From assembly GCA_963598415.1 (NCBI GenBank), contig CAVBUH010000062.1, forward strand, positions 1 to 6,124: a stretch of DNA of 6,124 bases. Direction: 5' to 3'. Each line of letters opens with the position of its first letter. Within the stretch, counting starts at the first letter, position 1. This DNA comes from Colimorpha_A sp900556615. GTDB taxonomy: Bacteria > Bacillota > Clostridia > Oscillospirales > CAG-272. A program made the position numbers and the translations under genes. Below are positions 1 through 5,844 of the stretch, one piece after another. The notes under the pieces are model-generated. The model had not been told where the DNA came from and made no database searches. It worked only from the letters and a program-made list of their open reading frames with translations.

Positions 1-80
1 GAATTTAAATGGTCAAAATTGCGGATTTCATCCGCAAAATCCGACTTCGTGGGGCAGTCGCACGTTAGTGCGACTGCCCC
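1..80 (-). repeat. 80-bp two-hairpin intergenic repeat, left copy
   Basis: This copy matches the reverse complement of 3008-3087 at 73 of 80 positions. It holds a short hairpin (TTGCGGAT at 19-26, loop TTC, ATCCGCAA at 30-37) and a long one (13-bp arms at 51-63 and 68-80, loop 64-67). Read on the minus strand it begins 13 nt after the cca stop codon. In that sense the long stem comes first and the short stem second, followed by a TTTT run. This placement suggests a 3'-end or terminator role, which is inference. Similarity continues weakly to 92, as CCCC and CGGG arms that could form an alternative hairpin (77-81 with 88-92). The match reaches base 1, so the true outer border may lie outside the window. 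No transposase is associated. Confidence 0.9.
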
Positions 81-93
81 GTGAGTCCGGGGA

Positions 94-1437
94 TCAAGAC
101 GGAGAAGAACGGTTCCTGTTTTTCTCCCAATATTGGAGCAGGGCTTCTTTTTCGTTTGCGATTTCCCCGTTCATAACGGAGTCGAGCAGAAAGGAAAGCG
201 CATCTCCTATCGATTTTCCGCAAAGACCGAGGGACAGCATATCATAACCGTTTACGGCAAGGCGGTTCAGCGATACACATTCTGATTTTGAGATGATGTC
301 TCCTGCGATTTGGCATAGCTTATCGCAATGTGCGCTTCTGAAGCATGAATCCTCGGTTTGGGCGGCGTTATCGGCACGCTGGAGGGCGACAAGATCAAAA
401 AAAGCTTCTTCTCCAAGCTTGTTCAGCCGCCTTTTTACCGCTTTTTCAGATTCCTCAATAACGCCGTCATGATATCGGATAAGCGTTGTAATTTTAGAGA
501 TTTCCAAATTGCTGAAATGAAGCCGCCTGAGTATTTTTTCGCTTATTTCCGAGCTTACCGATGCATGGGAATAGTAATGGGCGATACCGCTTTCATCGTA
601 TGACAAGACCGACGGCTTTCCGATATCGTGAAAAAGCGCTGCGAGCCGTGAGATATAGTTAACAGGGGAAGCCGAGACGGTTTTTGCAAGATGAGTATGA
701 AGCTCAAACCGGTGATGCGGATTCTTTTGATTAAAGCCGACGCAGGGCTTCAGTTCCGGAATGACGGTGGTAAAGATTTCGGTATATTTCATGAAAACCT
801 GTTCGAAGCTGCTGCCGCACACGGTTTTTTTTAGTTCTGCGGCAATTCTCTCTGGGGCTATTCGCTTCAGATTTTCTCTCATGTCAAGCATGGCATCTGA
901 AGTATTCGGTTCTATTTCAAAGCCGAGCACTGATGAAAAACGAATGGCGCGCAGTATTCGCAAATAATCTTCTCCGAAGCGTTTTTTCGGTTCTCCTATG
1001 CATCGGATCATTTTGTCGGATATATCCTTCGCTCCGCCGAAAACGTCGATCATTCCGGTTTCGTCGGAATAGGCAAGAGCGTTTACGGTAAAATCCCTGC
1101 GCGCAAGATCATCAAAAAGGTTTTTTGTAAAGCTTACCGAATCGGGATGCCTGCCGTCGGAATAAGACGATTCACTTCGGAAAGCAGTGATTTCAATGCT
1201 TCTTCCTTCCGAGATGACCGTAACCGTACCGTGTTTTATACCGGTATCTACGGTTATCGAATCGGTGAATATCCTTTTGATTTCCTGTGGCTCTGCATCG
1301 GTGCATATGTCATAGTCGTGAGGTTCTTTCCGCATGATCGCGTCACGGATACAGCCGCCGACGGCGTATGCTTCGTAGCCGGCATTCTTAAGCCTGTTTA
1401 TCGCAGACGAAACATAGTCGGGAAGCATGAAGTTCAT
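94..1437 (-). CDS. cca: CCA tRNA nucleotidyltransferase with HD domain
   Basis: This 447-residue protein belongs to the class II tRNA nucleotidyltransferase/poly(A) polymerase superfamily, which adds or repairs the 3' CCA of tRNA in the cytoplasm. Visible motifs in order are: GGCIRD at 27-32; the metal-binding DYD at 41-43; RRDFTVNA at 113-120; the EDYLRILRAIRF motif at 155-166, in the template-like nucleotide selection region; and a C-terminal HD phosphohydrolase-type domain with H246, HD at 269-270 and H290. The length fits HD-containing bacterial CCA enzymes. The start is the ATG overlapping the upstream stop as ATGA. There is no Shine-Dalgarno directly before it, so translational coupling is likely. 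A second ATG at codon 4 is possible. Some bacteria split CC- and A-adding activities between paralogues, and the sequence alone cannot exclude a partial-addition enzyme. The tail after about residue 436 is short and polar. Confidence 0.96.
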   Translation of the reverse strand: MNFMLPDYVSSAINRLKNAGYEAYAVGGCIRDAIMRKEPHDYDICTDAEPQEIKRIFTDSITVDTGIKHGTVTVISEGRSIEITAFRSESSYSDGRHPDSVSFTKNLFDDLARRDFTVNALAYSDETGMIDVFGGAKDISDKMIRCIGEPKKRFGEDYLRILRAIRFSSVLGFEIEPNTSDAMLDMRENLKRIAPERIAAELKKTVCGSSFEQVFMKYTEIFTTVIPELKPCVGFNQKNPHHRFELHTHLAKTVSASPVNYISRLAALFHDIGKPSVLSYDESGIAHYYSHASVSSEISEKILRRLHFSNLEISKITTLIRYHDGVIEESEKAVKRRLNKLGEEAFFDLVALQRADNAAQTEDSCFRSAHCDKLCQIAGDIISKSECVSLNRLAVNGYDMLSLGLCGKSIGDALSFLLDSVMNGEIANEKEALLQYWEKNRNRSSPS

Positions 1438-1853
1438 AGCTTTTTTTGTGTGTCCGGATAGGAGTTCCCGTGCTGGCAGGGAGAAGTGAAAAGTCCTTCC
1501 AGGCTTATTGTCATTTTCTCGTTTTCCTCTTTAAATCCGATCAGCTTTGCTGTTTTTAAGCTGTATTCGTCATCCGTTATAAAGCATACCGTTTCGACTC
1601 CGCAGAGATCTAAAAAATTCAGCACTGCTCTGCCGAGTATAAACATAGCTTCAGAATCGTTCTCGCTTCCGATAACCTGTCTCATATCGTATATAACGGC
1701 GTTTTTACCCCCGATATCAAACTGAGCGGAGGCGAGAAGCTTTTCGTTTTCGTACGCCTTATAGGCGAAAAGCTCCGAACGGTATTTTATACCGCAGAGC
1801 ATACATATTTTTTCTTGTTCTTTTTTATCTTCAATAGGTTTGATTTCAAGCAT
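1434..1853 (-). CDS. Small GNAT-like protein, function unknown
   Basis: This 139-residue protein has the general layout of a GNAT acetyltransferase. A central strand pair (about 38-57, ending AVIYDMR) leads into a helix (about 66-84), then a strand (VETVCFIT, 86-93) and the typical terminal block KLIGF at 103-107 followed by a last strand (KMTISL). The acetyl-CoA pyrophosphate loop (Q/RxxGxG/A) is not evident where expected before the helix, so catalytic activity is doubtful. The C-terminal tail carries a PCQHG motif (125-129) and is otherwise polar. I chose the ATG at 1853 because AGGAG lies 9 nt upstream (1863-1867). An upstream in-frame TTG at 1907 would add 18 residues but has no ribosome binding site and lies within the likely leader. 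The gene is first in an operon with cca and overlaps it by 4 bp. Its substrate is unknown; a role in tRNA metabolism is suggested only by position. Confidence 0.8.
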   Translation of the reverse strand: MLEIKPIEDKKEQEKICMLCGIKYRSELFAYKAYENEKLLASAQFDIGGKNAVIYDMRQVIGSENDSEAMFILGRAVLNFLDLCGVETVCFITDDEYSLKTAKLIGFKEENEKMTISLEGLFTSPCQHGNSYPDTQKKL

Positions 1854-1862
1854 AGCGGATAT

Positions 1863-1867
1863 CTCCT
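1863..1867 (-). promoter_or_regulatory. Ribosome binding site deciding the GNAT-like start
   Basis: The minus strand reads AGGAG, 9 nt before the ATG at 1853. This supports the 139-residue form over the longer TTG-initiated frame at 1907. Confidence 0.8.
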
Positions 1868-1928
1868 GTGTAGTTACCGAAAAGATGAGCGTATATCTCC
1901 GAGCCAAAAGCGGAGCGTTGCTTCAGAC

Positions 1929-1957
1929 ATTTTAACAGATAGGGAAAATAAAGTCAA
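1929..1957 (-). promoter_or_regulatory. Sigma-A promoter of the GNAT-like/cca operon
   Basis: On the minus strand, TTGACT (1957-1952) is followed by a 17-bp spacer and TAAAAT (1934-1929). A TG one base upstream of the -10 makes it an extended -10. Transcription should begin near 1922, leaving a leader of about 69 nt with a small possible hairpin (CTCCG/CGGAG, 1897-1901 with 1911-1915). The divergent trmO start is only 19 bp beyond the -35, so the two transcription units share a compact control region. I could not identify a convincing trmO promoter in it. Confidence 0.82.
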
Positions 1958-1963
1958 TGATTT

Positions 1964-1968
1964 AAGGA
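1964..1968 (+). promoter_or_regulatory. Ribosome binding site deciding the trmO start
   Basis: AAGGA lies 7 nt before the ATG at 1976 and 1 nt before the upstream ATG at 1970, so initiation at 1976 is favoured. Confidence 0.72.
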
Positions 1969-1975
1969 AATGATT

Positions 1976-2650
1976 ATGGATTTCAATGTAATTGCTCAAA
2001 TAAAAAGTGATTTTCCGACAAAATTCGGCTTGCCTCGGCAAAGCGGGATTATCGGAGAACTTAAAAGCTATATTGTATTTAAAAAGGAGTATTCTATTCC
2101 CGAAGCCTTCAGAGGGCTTGAAGAGTTTTCTCATATATGGATCATATGGGGTTTTTCCGAGGCGGCACGCGGCAAGTGGTCACCGACCGTAAGGCCTCCG
2201 CGCCTCGGAGGAAATACAAGAATGGGCGTATTTGCGACGCGCTCTCCATTCCGCCCGAATCCGGTAGGGTTAAGCTGCGTTAAGCTATGCAGTATCAGGT
2301 ATACAAACGGAATTACGGTGATCGAGGTGTCGGGGGCTGATATGATGGACGGAACTCCGGTTTACGACATAAAACCGTATCTTCCTTATACCGACAGTCA
2401 TGAGGACGCCGAGGGCGGTTTTGCGGAAGCTCTTAAAGGAGATAAGCTGGAGGTTGTCGTTCCATCGGAGCTGAGCGATAAATTGCCGGCGGACAAAAGG
2501 GAAGCGCTGGTGAAAATTCTGCGCTCTGATCCCCGTCCGTCATATCAGAATGAGCCGGCGCGCATTTACGGCTTTTCGTTTGCGGGTTTTGAAATTAAGT
2601 TCAGCGTGTCTGACAGGGCTCTCACGGTCTGTCAGGTTGAAAAGATTTAA
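1976..2650 (+). CDS. trmO: tRNA (t6A37-N6)-methyltransferase TrmO
   Basis: This 224-residue protein of the TsaA/TrmO (YaeB) family uses S-adenosylmethionine to methylate N6-threonylcarbamoyladenosine at position 37 of certain tRNAs, giving m6t6A. The N-terminal beta-barrel domain carries the family signature: RPPRLGGN at 73-80, the RMGVFATRSPFRPNPVGLS stretch at 82-100, and DGTPVYDIKPYLPYTD at 125-140. The C-terminal domain has the typical DPRPSYQ motif at 185-191. Length is close to the roughly 235 residues of the E. coli protein. I chose the ATG at 1976, two codons after another ATG at 1970, because AAGGA (1964-1968) sits 7 nt before it but only 1 nt before 1970. The gene is divergent from cca, and both products act on tRNA. 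Its TAA stop lies inside the TTAA bordering a MITE-like element, which leaves the reading frame intact. Confidence 0.95.
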   Translation: MDFNVIAQIKSDFPTKFGLPRQSGIIGELKSYIVFKKEYSIPEAFRGLEEFSHIWIIWGFSEAARGKWSPTVRPPRLGGNTRMGVFATRSPFRPNPVGLSCVKLCSIRYTNGITVIEVSGADMMDGTPVYDIKPYLPYTDSHEDAEGGFAEALKGDKLEVVVPSELSDKLPADKREALVKILRSDPRPSYQNEPARIYGFSFAGFEIKFSVSDRALTVCQVEKI

Positions 2651-2814
2651 GGCAATACCGCCGGTTCCGGAGTTAGAGCTACACAGTCATATTTTTCGTC
2701 AAACAATACAAAATGAGAAGGAAAGAGCGGTTCCTCTGTCGAAGATATTTGTGAAGTATGACGGGAAAGGGACAAGCGGATATGCCGTGAACCCGGCGGG
2801 CGGTGCTGCCTTAA
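2647..2814 (+). mobile_element. MITE-like element with TTAA borders (full copy)
   Basis: This non-autonomous element is about 160 bp and bounded by TTAA at 2647-2650 and 2811-2814, as expected for a 4-bp target duplication. The left end GGCAATACCGCC (2651-2662) and the right end, reverse complement GGCAGCACCGCC (2810-2799), are inverted repeats with 10 of 12 matches. The interior (2691-2792) aligns without gaps to 6107-6006 on the opposite strand at 74 of 102 positions. The other copy also ends in a GCGGTGxTGxC block followed by TTAA. No transposase is encoded, so it would need one in trans; I cannot name the transposase family. The left TTAA contains the trmO stop codon. A long frame remains open through the element, but mismatches show no third-position excess, so it is probably not coding. 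Confidence 0.8.
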
Positions 2815-2976
2815 ATTATTTTGAAAGAGGGTGTCAACCGAGGAATGCGTGACCGGAGAGGGTATATCACTTATCGGTTATCAGGCTCTTAATATTCTTT
2901 TGTGTACAGGAAGATTGGATTTGATACAGCTTACTGACAATGTAATACTATTTCTCAATTAAAATCTTGCCTAATA
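2815..2976. other. Intergenic stretch with no recognisable gene
   Basis: Between the MITE-like element and the hairpins I see no ORF with a ribosome binding site, no RNA family signature and no match to other parts of the window. It becomes AT-rich after about 2890. If the MITE is a clean insertion, this was originally the sequence directly downstream of trmO. Confidence 0.5.
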
Positions 2977-2997
2977 TATAGGGGCTCTGCCCCTATA
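2977..2997 (+). repeat. Short GC-rich hairpin next to the right repeat
   Basis: A perfect 9-bp stem, TATAGGGGC (2977-2985) with GCCCCTATA (2989-2997), closes a TCT loop. It directly abuts the right copy of the 80-bp repeat; a further CCCC/GGGG arm pair (2998-3001 with 3008-3011) joins them. The left copy has no counterpart to the 9-bp stem. No T-tract follows, so it is not a standard terminator by itself. Confidence 0.75.
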
Positions 2998-3007
2998 CCC
3001 CGCTTAA

Positions 3008-3087
3008 GGGGCTGTCGCACGTTAGTGCGACAGCCCCACGAAGTCGGGTTTTGCGGATGAAATCCGCAATTTTGACCATTTAAATTC
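3008..3087 (+). repeat. 80-bp two-hairpin intergenic repeat, right copy
   Basis: This is the inverted counterpart of 1-80. The long hairpin has 13-bp arms at 3008-3020 and 3025-3037 with loop GTTA. The short hairpin has arms TTGCGGAT (3051-3058) and ATCCGCAA (3062-3069) with loop GAA, followed by TTTT. It lies downstream of trmO in the same sense that the left copy lies downstream of cca. Against the left copy, the seven differences are one spacer base, a paired swap in the long stem, and all four loop bases, which read as the reverse complement. Similarity ends at 3087 on the outer side. It is probably a dispersed REP/MITE-like sequence with RNA or DNA secondary structure; whether it ends transcription is inference. 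Confidence 0.9.
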
Positions 3088-3126
3088 ATATTAATCCAAA
3101 GAAAATACAGTCAAAAACACCCGATT

Positions 3127-3170
3127 CGGCATTTTCCCGGTTTCCCGACCGTGAAAATGCCGGGCTTTTT
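3127..3170 (+). terminator. Strong intrinsic terminator, probably bidirectional
   Basis: The stem CGGCATTTTC (3127-3136) with GAAAATGCCG (3153-3162) encloses a second stem CGGT/ACCG (3138-3141 with 3148-3151) and is followed by GGC and TTTTT (3166-3170). On the other strand a T-run (complement of AAAAA, 3113-3117) follows after a short gap, so it could also stop minus-strand transcripts. It lies between the convergent trmO and ATPase genes, as expected for a shared terminator. Confidence 0.88.
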
Positions 3171-3188
3171 GCTTAACGCAACAGCCCG

Positions 3189-3218
3189 TTAAGAATTCCA
3201 AGAACTTTCAAATAGAAT
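3189..3218 (+). promoter_or_regulatory. Weak candidate promoter after the terminator
   Basis: TTAAGA (3189-3194), an 18-bp spacer and TAGAAT (3213-3218) match the sigma-A consensus at 4 of 6 and 5 of 6 positions. Transcription would start near 3225, at the first arm of the foldable segment at 3227-3279. AT-rich intergenic DNA produces such matches by chance, so this is tentative. Confidence 0.3.
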
Positions 3219-3226
3219 ATGATTTT

Positions 3227-3279
3227 GAAACTTCTTGAAGGAGGCGCAGGACAATGCGAAGATACTCGCAGGAAGTTTC
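3227..3279 (+). other. Foldable segment enclosing a strong Shine-Dalgarno
   Basis: GAAACTTC (3227-3234) can pair with GAAGTTTC (3272-3279), and the stem can extend to 11 bp using one T-G pair. Inside lie AAGGAGG (3238-3244) and an alternative hairpin TGCGA/TCGCA (3255-3259 with 3266-3270, loop AGATAC), which competes with that extension. It may be the 5' end of a short RNA, or a chance fold. It matches no RNA family I recognise. Confidence 0.35.
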
Positions 3280-3292
3280 CCCTCACATATAG
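3254..3292 (+). CDS. Possible 12-residue small ORF with strong RBS
   Basis: An ATG at 3254 lies 9 nt after the near-perfect Shine-Dalgarno AAGGAGG (3238-3244). The frame encodes MRRYSQEVSPHI and ends in TAG. The ribosome binding site is stronger than that of any other gene in the window, but the peptide resembles nothing I know. The same Shine-Dalgarno lies in a different open frame that runs antisense into the ATPase gene. A leader peptide, an ancestral gene remnant or coincidence are all possible. Confidence 0.22.
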   Translation: MRRYSQEVSPHI

Positions 3293-3333
3293 GCATGGCT
3301 TCTGTCGTGAATGAGTATAAACTCATATTGATT

Positions 3334-5844
3334 TTATTTTTCGTTTTTATGATTTTCTATGTCGCGGATAATAAAATTTCTGATTTTTTGTTTCCAGCCG
3401 CTGAAGCTGTTGAAAAGTCTCTCTATTAGCATATTAATCGGGACGGCGAGGAGAATAAGCGTGAAAAGAATCAGTGCCGAACCGTAATCAAGTGAGACAA
3501 TATTGAACCATTCGGGAATGATGCAAGCGGCAAGGATAAACAGAATTCCCATAGAACCGAAAAGTATCTTGTGCAGGAGATTCATCGGCTTGCATACCTT
3601 GAACAGCATTAAATAGGCAACAAAGGAGTAAAGATAGAAGGCAACCGCCGAAGCCAACTCATGTGAAAGACTGAAGGCGTCGGAAAAGAGCAGAGACCAG
3701 CCGACGAGTATAACAGCCGTCAGTGCTGCCGGAAAGGCTCTGAAAAGCACGTTTCTCAGAAATTTTCCTTTGACCATATCGGTGTTGGGTTCAAGGGCAA
3801 GGAAAAACGAGGGAACACCGATCATAAGCGCGGAAACGAGGGAAAGCTGAGCCGGATTAAACGGATACAGAGATACGGTCAGTAAGGTAATCAGCGTAAG
3901 AATAAACGAAAAAATGTTTTTGACAAGGAAGAGAGAGGCAGACCGTTCTATATTGTTTATTACGCGTCTGCCCTCAGCGACGACTGACGGCATACAGGCA
4001 AAATTGGAATCAAGAAGAACGAGATCGGAAACATTTGCCGCGGCATCGCTTCCCGACGCCATTGCAATACTGCAATCGGCATCCTTGAGGGCAAGGACAT
4101 CGTTTACACCGTCTCCGGTCATAGCAACGGTATGTCCCGCTTTTTTCAAAGCTCTGATAAAAAGACGTTTTTGATCGGGGGTTACCCGTCCGAAGACATT
4201 ATATTCCATGATGCCCTTGGTTATTTTTTCTTTTGTATTGAGGAGAGAAGCGTCGATATACTTTCCCGCGCCGGGGATTCCCGCGGTTTCAGCCGCCTTG
4301 GATACGGTGACGGGGTTGTCTCCGGAGATCACCTTTATTGTAACGCCCTGACGGGTGAAATATTCAAAGGTTTCCTTTGCCTCCGGTCTTACACGGTTCT
4401 CAAGCGTGATAAGCGCCTCCGGGATCACGAGACCGCCAAGTGAACCGCCGTTGAAAATATCGTCGGAAGCTTCCTTTTCATACTGATATTCGGCAAACAG
4501 CAGAACTCTTTCACCTGTCGAGGAATGGGATTCGATTACTTCGCGGAACTGTTCATAGCCGTCGCGGAGTATAAATTCCGGGGCACCGAGGATATATGCG
4601 GTATCTCTGAAGGCGGCTGCACTGTATTTTGTTTCGGAAGAAAAGCTTTTTATCAGCGACGCGCGTCGATATTCCCGTTTATCATCAAAATGGTCTTTCA
4701 GAGATTTCATTGTGGCGTTGTCCGCCGTCATATTCAGGACAAAATCTCGAATCAGCCTTTCAAAGGCATAATAATCATCCTTATCTTCGGAATCAAGAGG
4801 GATAATATCCTTGACGCGCATATCCGGTTCGGTTACCGTGCCGGTTTTATCAACACAAATCACATCGACTCTGGCAAGTGTTTCAATACATTTCATGTCA
4901 TGAACAAGCGTCTTTTTCTTAGCCAGCCGCATAACGCTTACGGCAAGCGCCACGCTTGTCAGAAGATAGAGTCCCTCCGGGATCATTCCGATAACCGAAG
5001 CGGCTGTATTTTCTATACTGACTTTACTGGAAAGACCAAGAATTTCATGCTGATTGATATACATAAAAATGGAAAAAGGAATAATGATAATGCCGATGAC
5101 CTTGATGAGGAGGGTCAGGGATTTCATCATACCCGGCTGTTGTTTTTTCTTGATTTTTTTTGCATCGAGGGTAAGCTTTGAAGCAAAGGACTCATGTCCG
5201 ATCTTATCGAGCTTAGCGCGGCAGCGTCCCGAAATAACAAAGCTTCCCGACAGAAGAAGCGTGCCTGCTTCTTTTTTTATTTCGTCCGCTTCTCCCGTAA
5301 CAAGAGATTCGTTAACGGTTATCTCGCCGTCACAGACAAAGGCGTCGGCACAAATCTGATTCCCGGCTTCAAAAATAACAATATCGTCAAGCACAAGCTC
5401 TTCGCTGTTTACACAATCTTCTCTCCCGTCCCGGATAACCTTGGTGAGAGGCGCCGAGACGAGCGAGAGCTTTTCAAGGGTTTTTTTTGCCTTTATTTCT
5501 TGAACAATACCTATTACAGTGTTTACGAAGACTACAATAAGAAAGGTAAGATTATTGTAGGAGCGTTCTATGAGAAGAATAATGGCGAGAATGAAGAAAA
5601 TCAAATTAAAATAAGTAAAGACATTTGACAGAATTATTTTCGATACGCTTTTTGATGTTTTGTCGACGGAGACGTTCGTGTATCCCTCGTCGGTTCGGCG
5701 TTCAACCTGAGCCGAGGAAAGTCCCATATCGGGGTCCGGTGAATATCTTTCCGCGTTAGCAGAGCTTATCGTTTTTTCTTTCTTTTTTGCTAATACTTCG
5801 AGGAGAGAAGAAAAAAGAGCGCCGAACGATTCTTTGAATTTCAT
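3334..5844 (-). CDS. P-type cation-transporting ATPase, CtpE-like
   Basis: This 836-residue inner-membrane pump couples ATP hydrolysis to cation movement. The actuator domain has TGE at 183-185. The phosphorylation motif is DKTGT at 332-336 (D332 is the phospho-acceptor). The nucleotide-binding domain includes K406 and GAPE at 420-423. The hinge has SGDN at 507-510 and TGDGVND at 576-582. About ten membrane segments are visible, near 71-92, 98-115, 242-262, 280-304, 636-658, 664-686, 703-720, 732-749, 761-777 and 786-806. M4 carries IPEGL (288-292), as in Ca2+-type P2 pumps and mycobacterial CtpE. There is no heavy-metal N-terminal domain and no CPC motif. In M6 the P2A acidic position (NLVTD in SERCA) reads SLVSA, so the site differs from a classical two-site Ca2+ pump. 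Ca2+ or Mn2+ is plausible, but the ion and direction are not proven. An AAAGGA sits 12 nt before the ATG, slightly far. Confidence 0.93.
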   Translation of the reverse strand: MKFKESFGALFSSLLEVLAKKKEKTISSANAERYSPDPDMGLSSAQVERRTDEGYTNVSVDKTSKSVSKIILSNVFTYFNLIFFILAIILLIERSYNNLTFLIVVFVNTVIGIVQEIKAKKTLEKLSLVSAPLTKVIRDGREDCVNSEELVLDDIVIFEAGNQICADAFVCDGEITVNESLVTGEADEIKKEAGTLLLSGSFVISGRCRAKLDKIGHESFASKLTLDAKKIKKKQQPGMMKSLTLLIKVIGIIIIPFSIFMYINQHEILGLSSKVSIENTAASVIGMIPEGLYLLTSVALAVSVMRLAKKKTLVHDMKCIETLARVDVICVDKTGTVTEPDMRVKDIIPLDSEDKDDYYAFERLIRDFVLNMTADNATMKSLKDHFDDKREYRRASLIKSFSSETKYSAAAFRDTAYILGAPEFILRDGYEQFREVIESHSSTGERVLLFAEYQYEKEASDDIFNGGSLGGLVIPEALITLENRVRPEAKETFEYFTRQGVTIKVISGDNPVTVSKAAETAGIPGAGKYIDASLLNTKEKITKGIMEYNVFGRVTPDQKRLFIRALKKAGHTVAMTGDGVNDVLALKDADCSIAMASGSDAAANVSDLVLLDSNFACMPSVVAEGRRVINNIERSASLFLVKNIFSFILTLITLLTVSLYPFNPAQLSLVSALMIGVPSFFLALEPNTDMVKGKFLRNVLFRAFPAALTAVILVGWSLLFSDAFSLSHELASAVAFYLYSFVAYLMLFKVCKPMNLLHKILFGSMGILFILAACIIPEWFNIVSLDYGSALILFTLILLAVPINMLIERLFNSFSGWKQKIRNFIIRDIENHKNEK

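Noticed and set aside
2670..2685. GTTAGAGCTA as a Cas9-type CRISPR repeat or tracrRNA fragment
   Set aside because: It is a short single occurrence inside the MITE-like element, with no repeat-spacer array or cas gene in the window.
2762..2815. Resemblance to an S-box (SAM-I) riboswitch core, from GGGACAAGC through GTGAACCCGGC to GGTGCTGCC
   Set aside because: The stems and the conserved S-box spacing are absent, it lies downstream of trmO with no following gene on that strand, and the segment is fully explained as the right end of the MITE-like element.
2550..2852. Plus-strand 100-codon frame overlapping the end of trmO
   Set aside because: It starts out of frame inside trmO with no ribosome binding site and runs through the MITE-like element, whose substitution pattern is not protein-like.
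1..3087. Composite transposon bounded by the inverted 80-bp repeats
   Set aside because: The enclosed genes are ordinary housekeeping genes, no transposase or integrase is present, and the repeats look like independent intergenic insertions.
3311..3326. ATGAGT/ACTCAT hairpin just after the ATPase stop as its terminator
   Set aside because: The 6-bp AT-rich stem is weak and no T-run follows on the minus strand; the hairpin at 3127-3162 is a better candidate.
3235..3429. TTG-started 64-codon frame with a hydrophobic stretch
   Set aside because: Its hydrophobic half is simply the antisense of the ATPase C-terminus, the TTG overlaps the Shine-Dalgarno itself, and no family is recognisable.
4525..5181. 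Long plus-strand frame opposite the ATPase
   Set aside because: It is antisense to a clearly coding P-type ATPase with all catalytic motifs, and has no recognisable domain or ribosome binding site.
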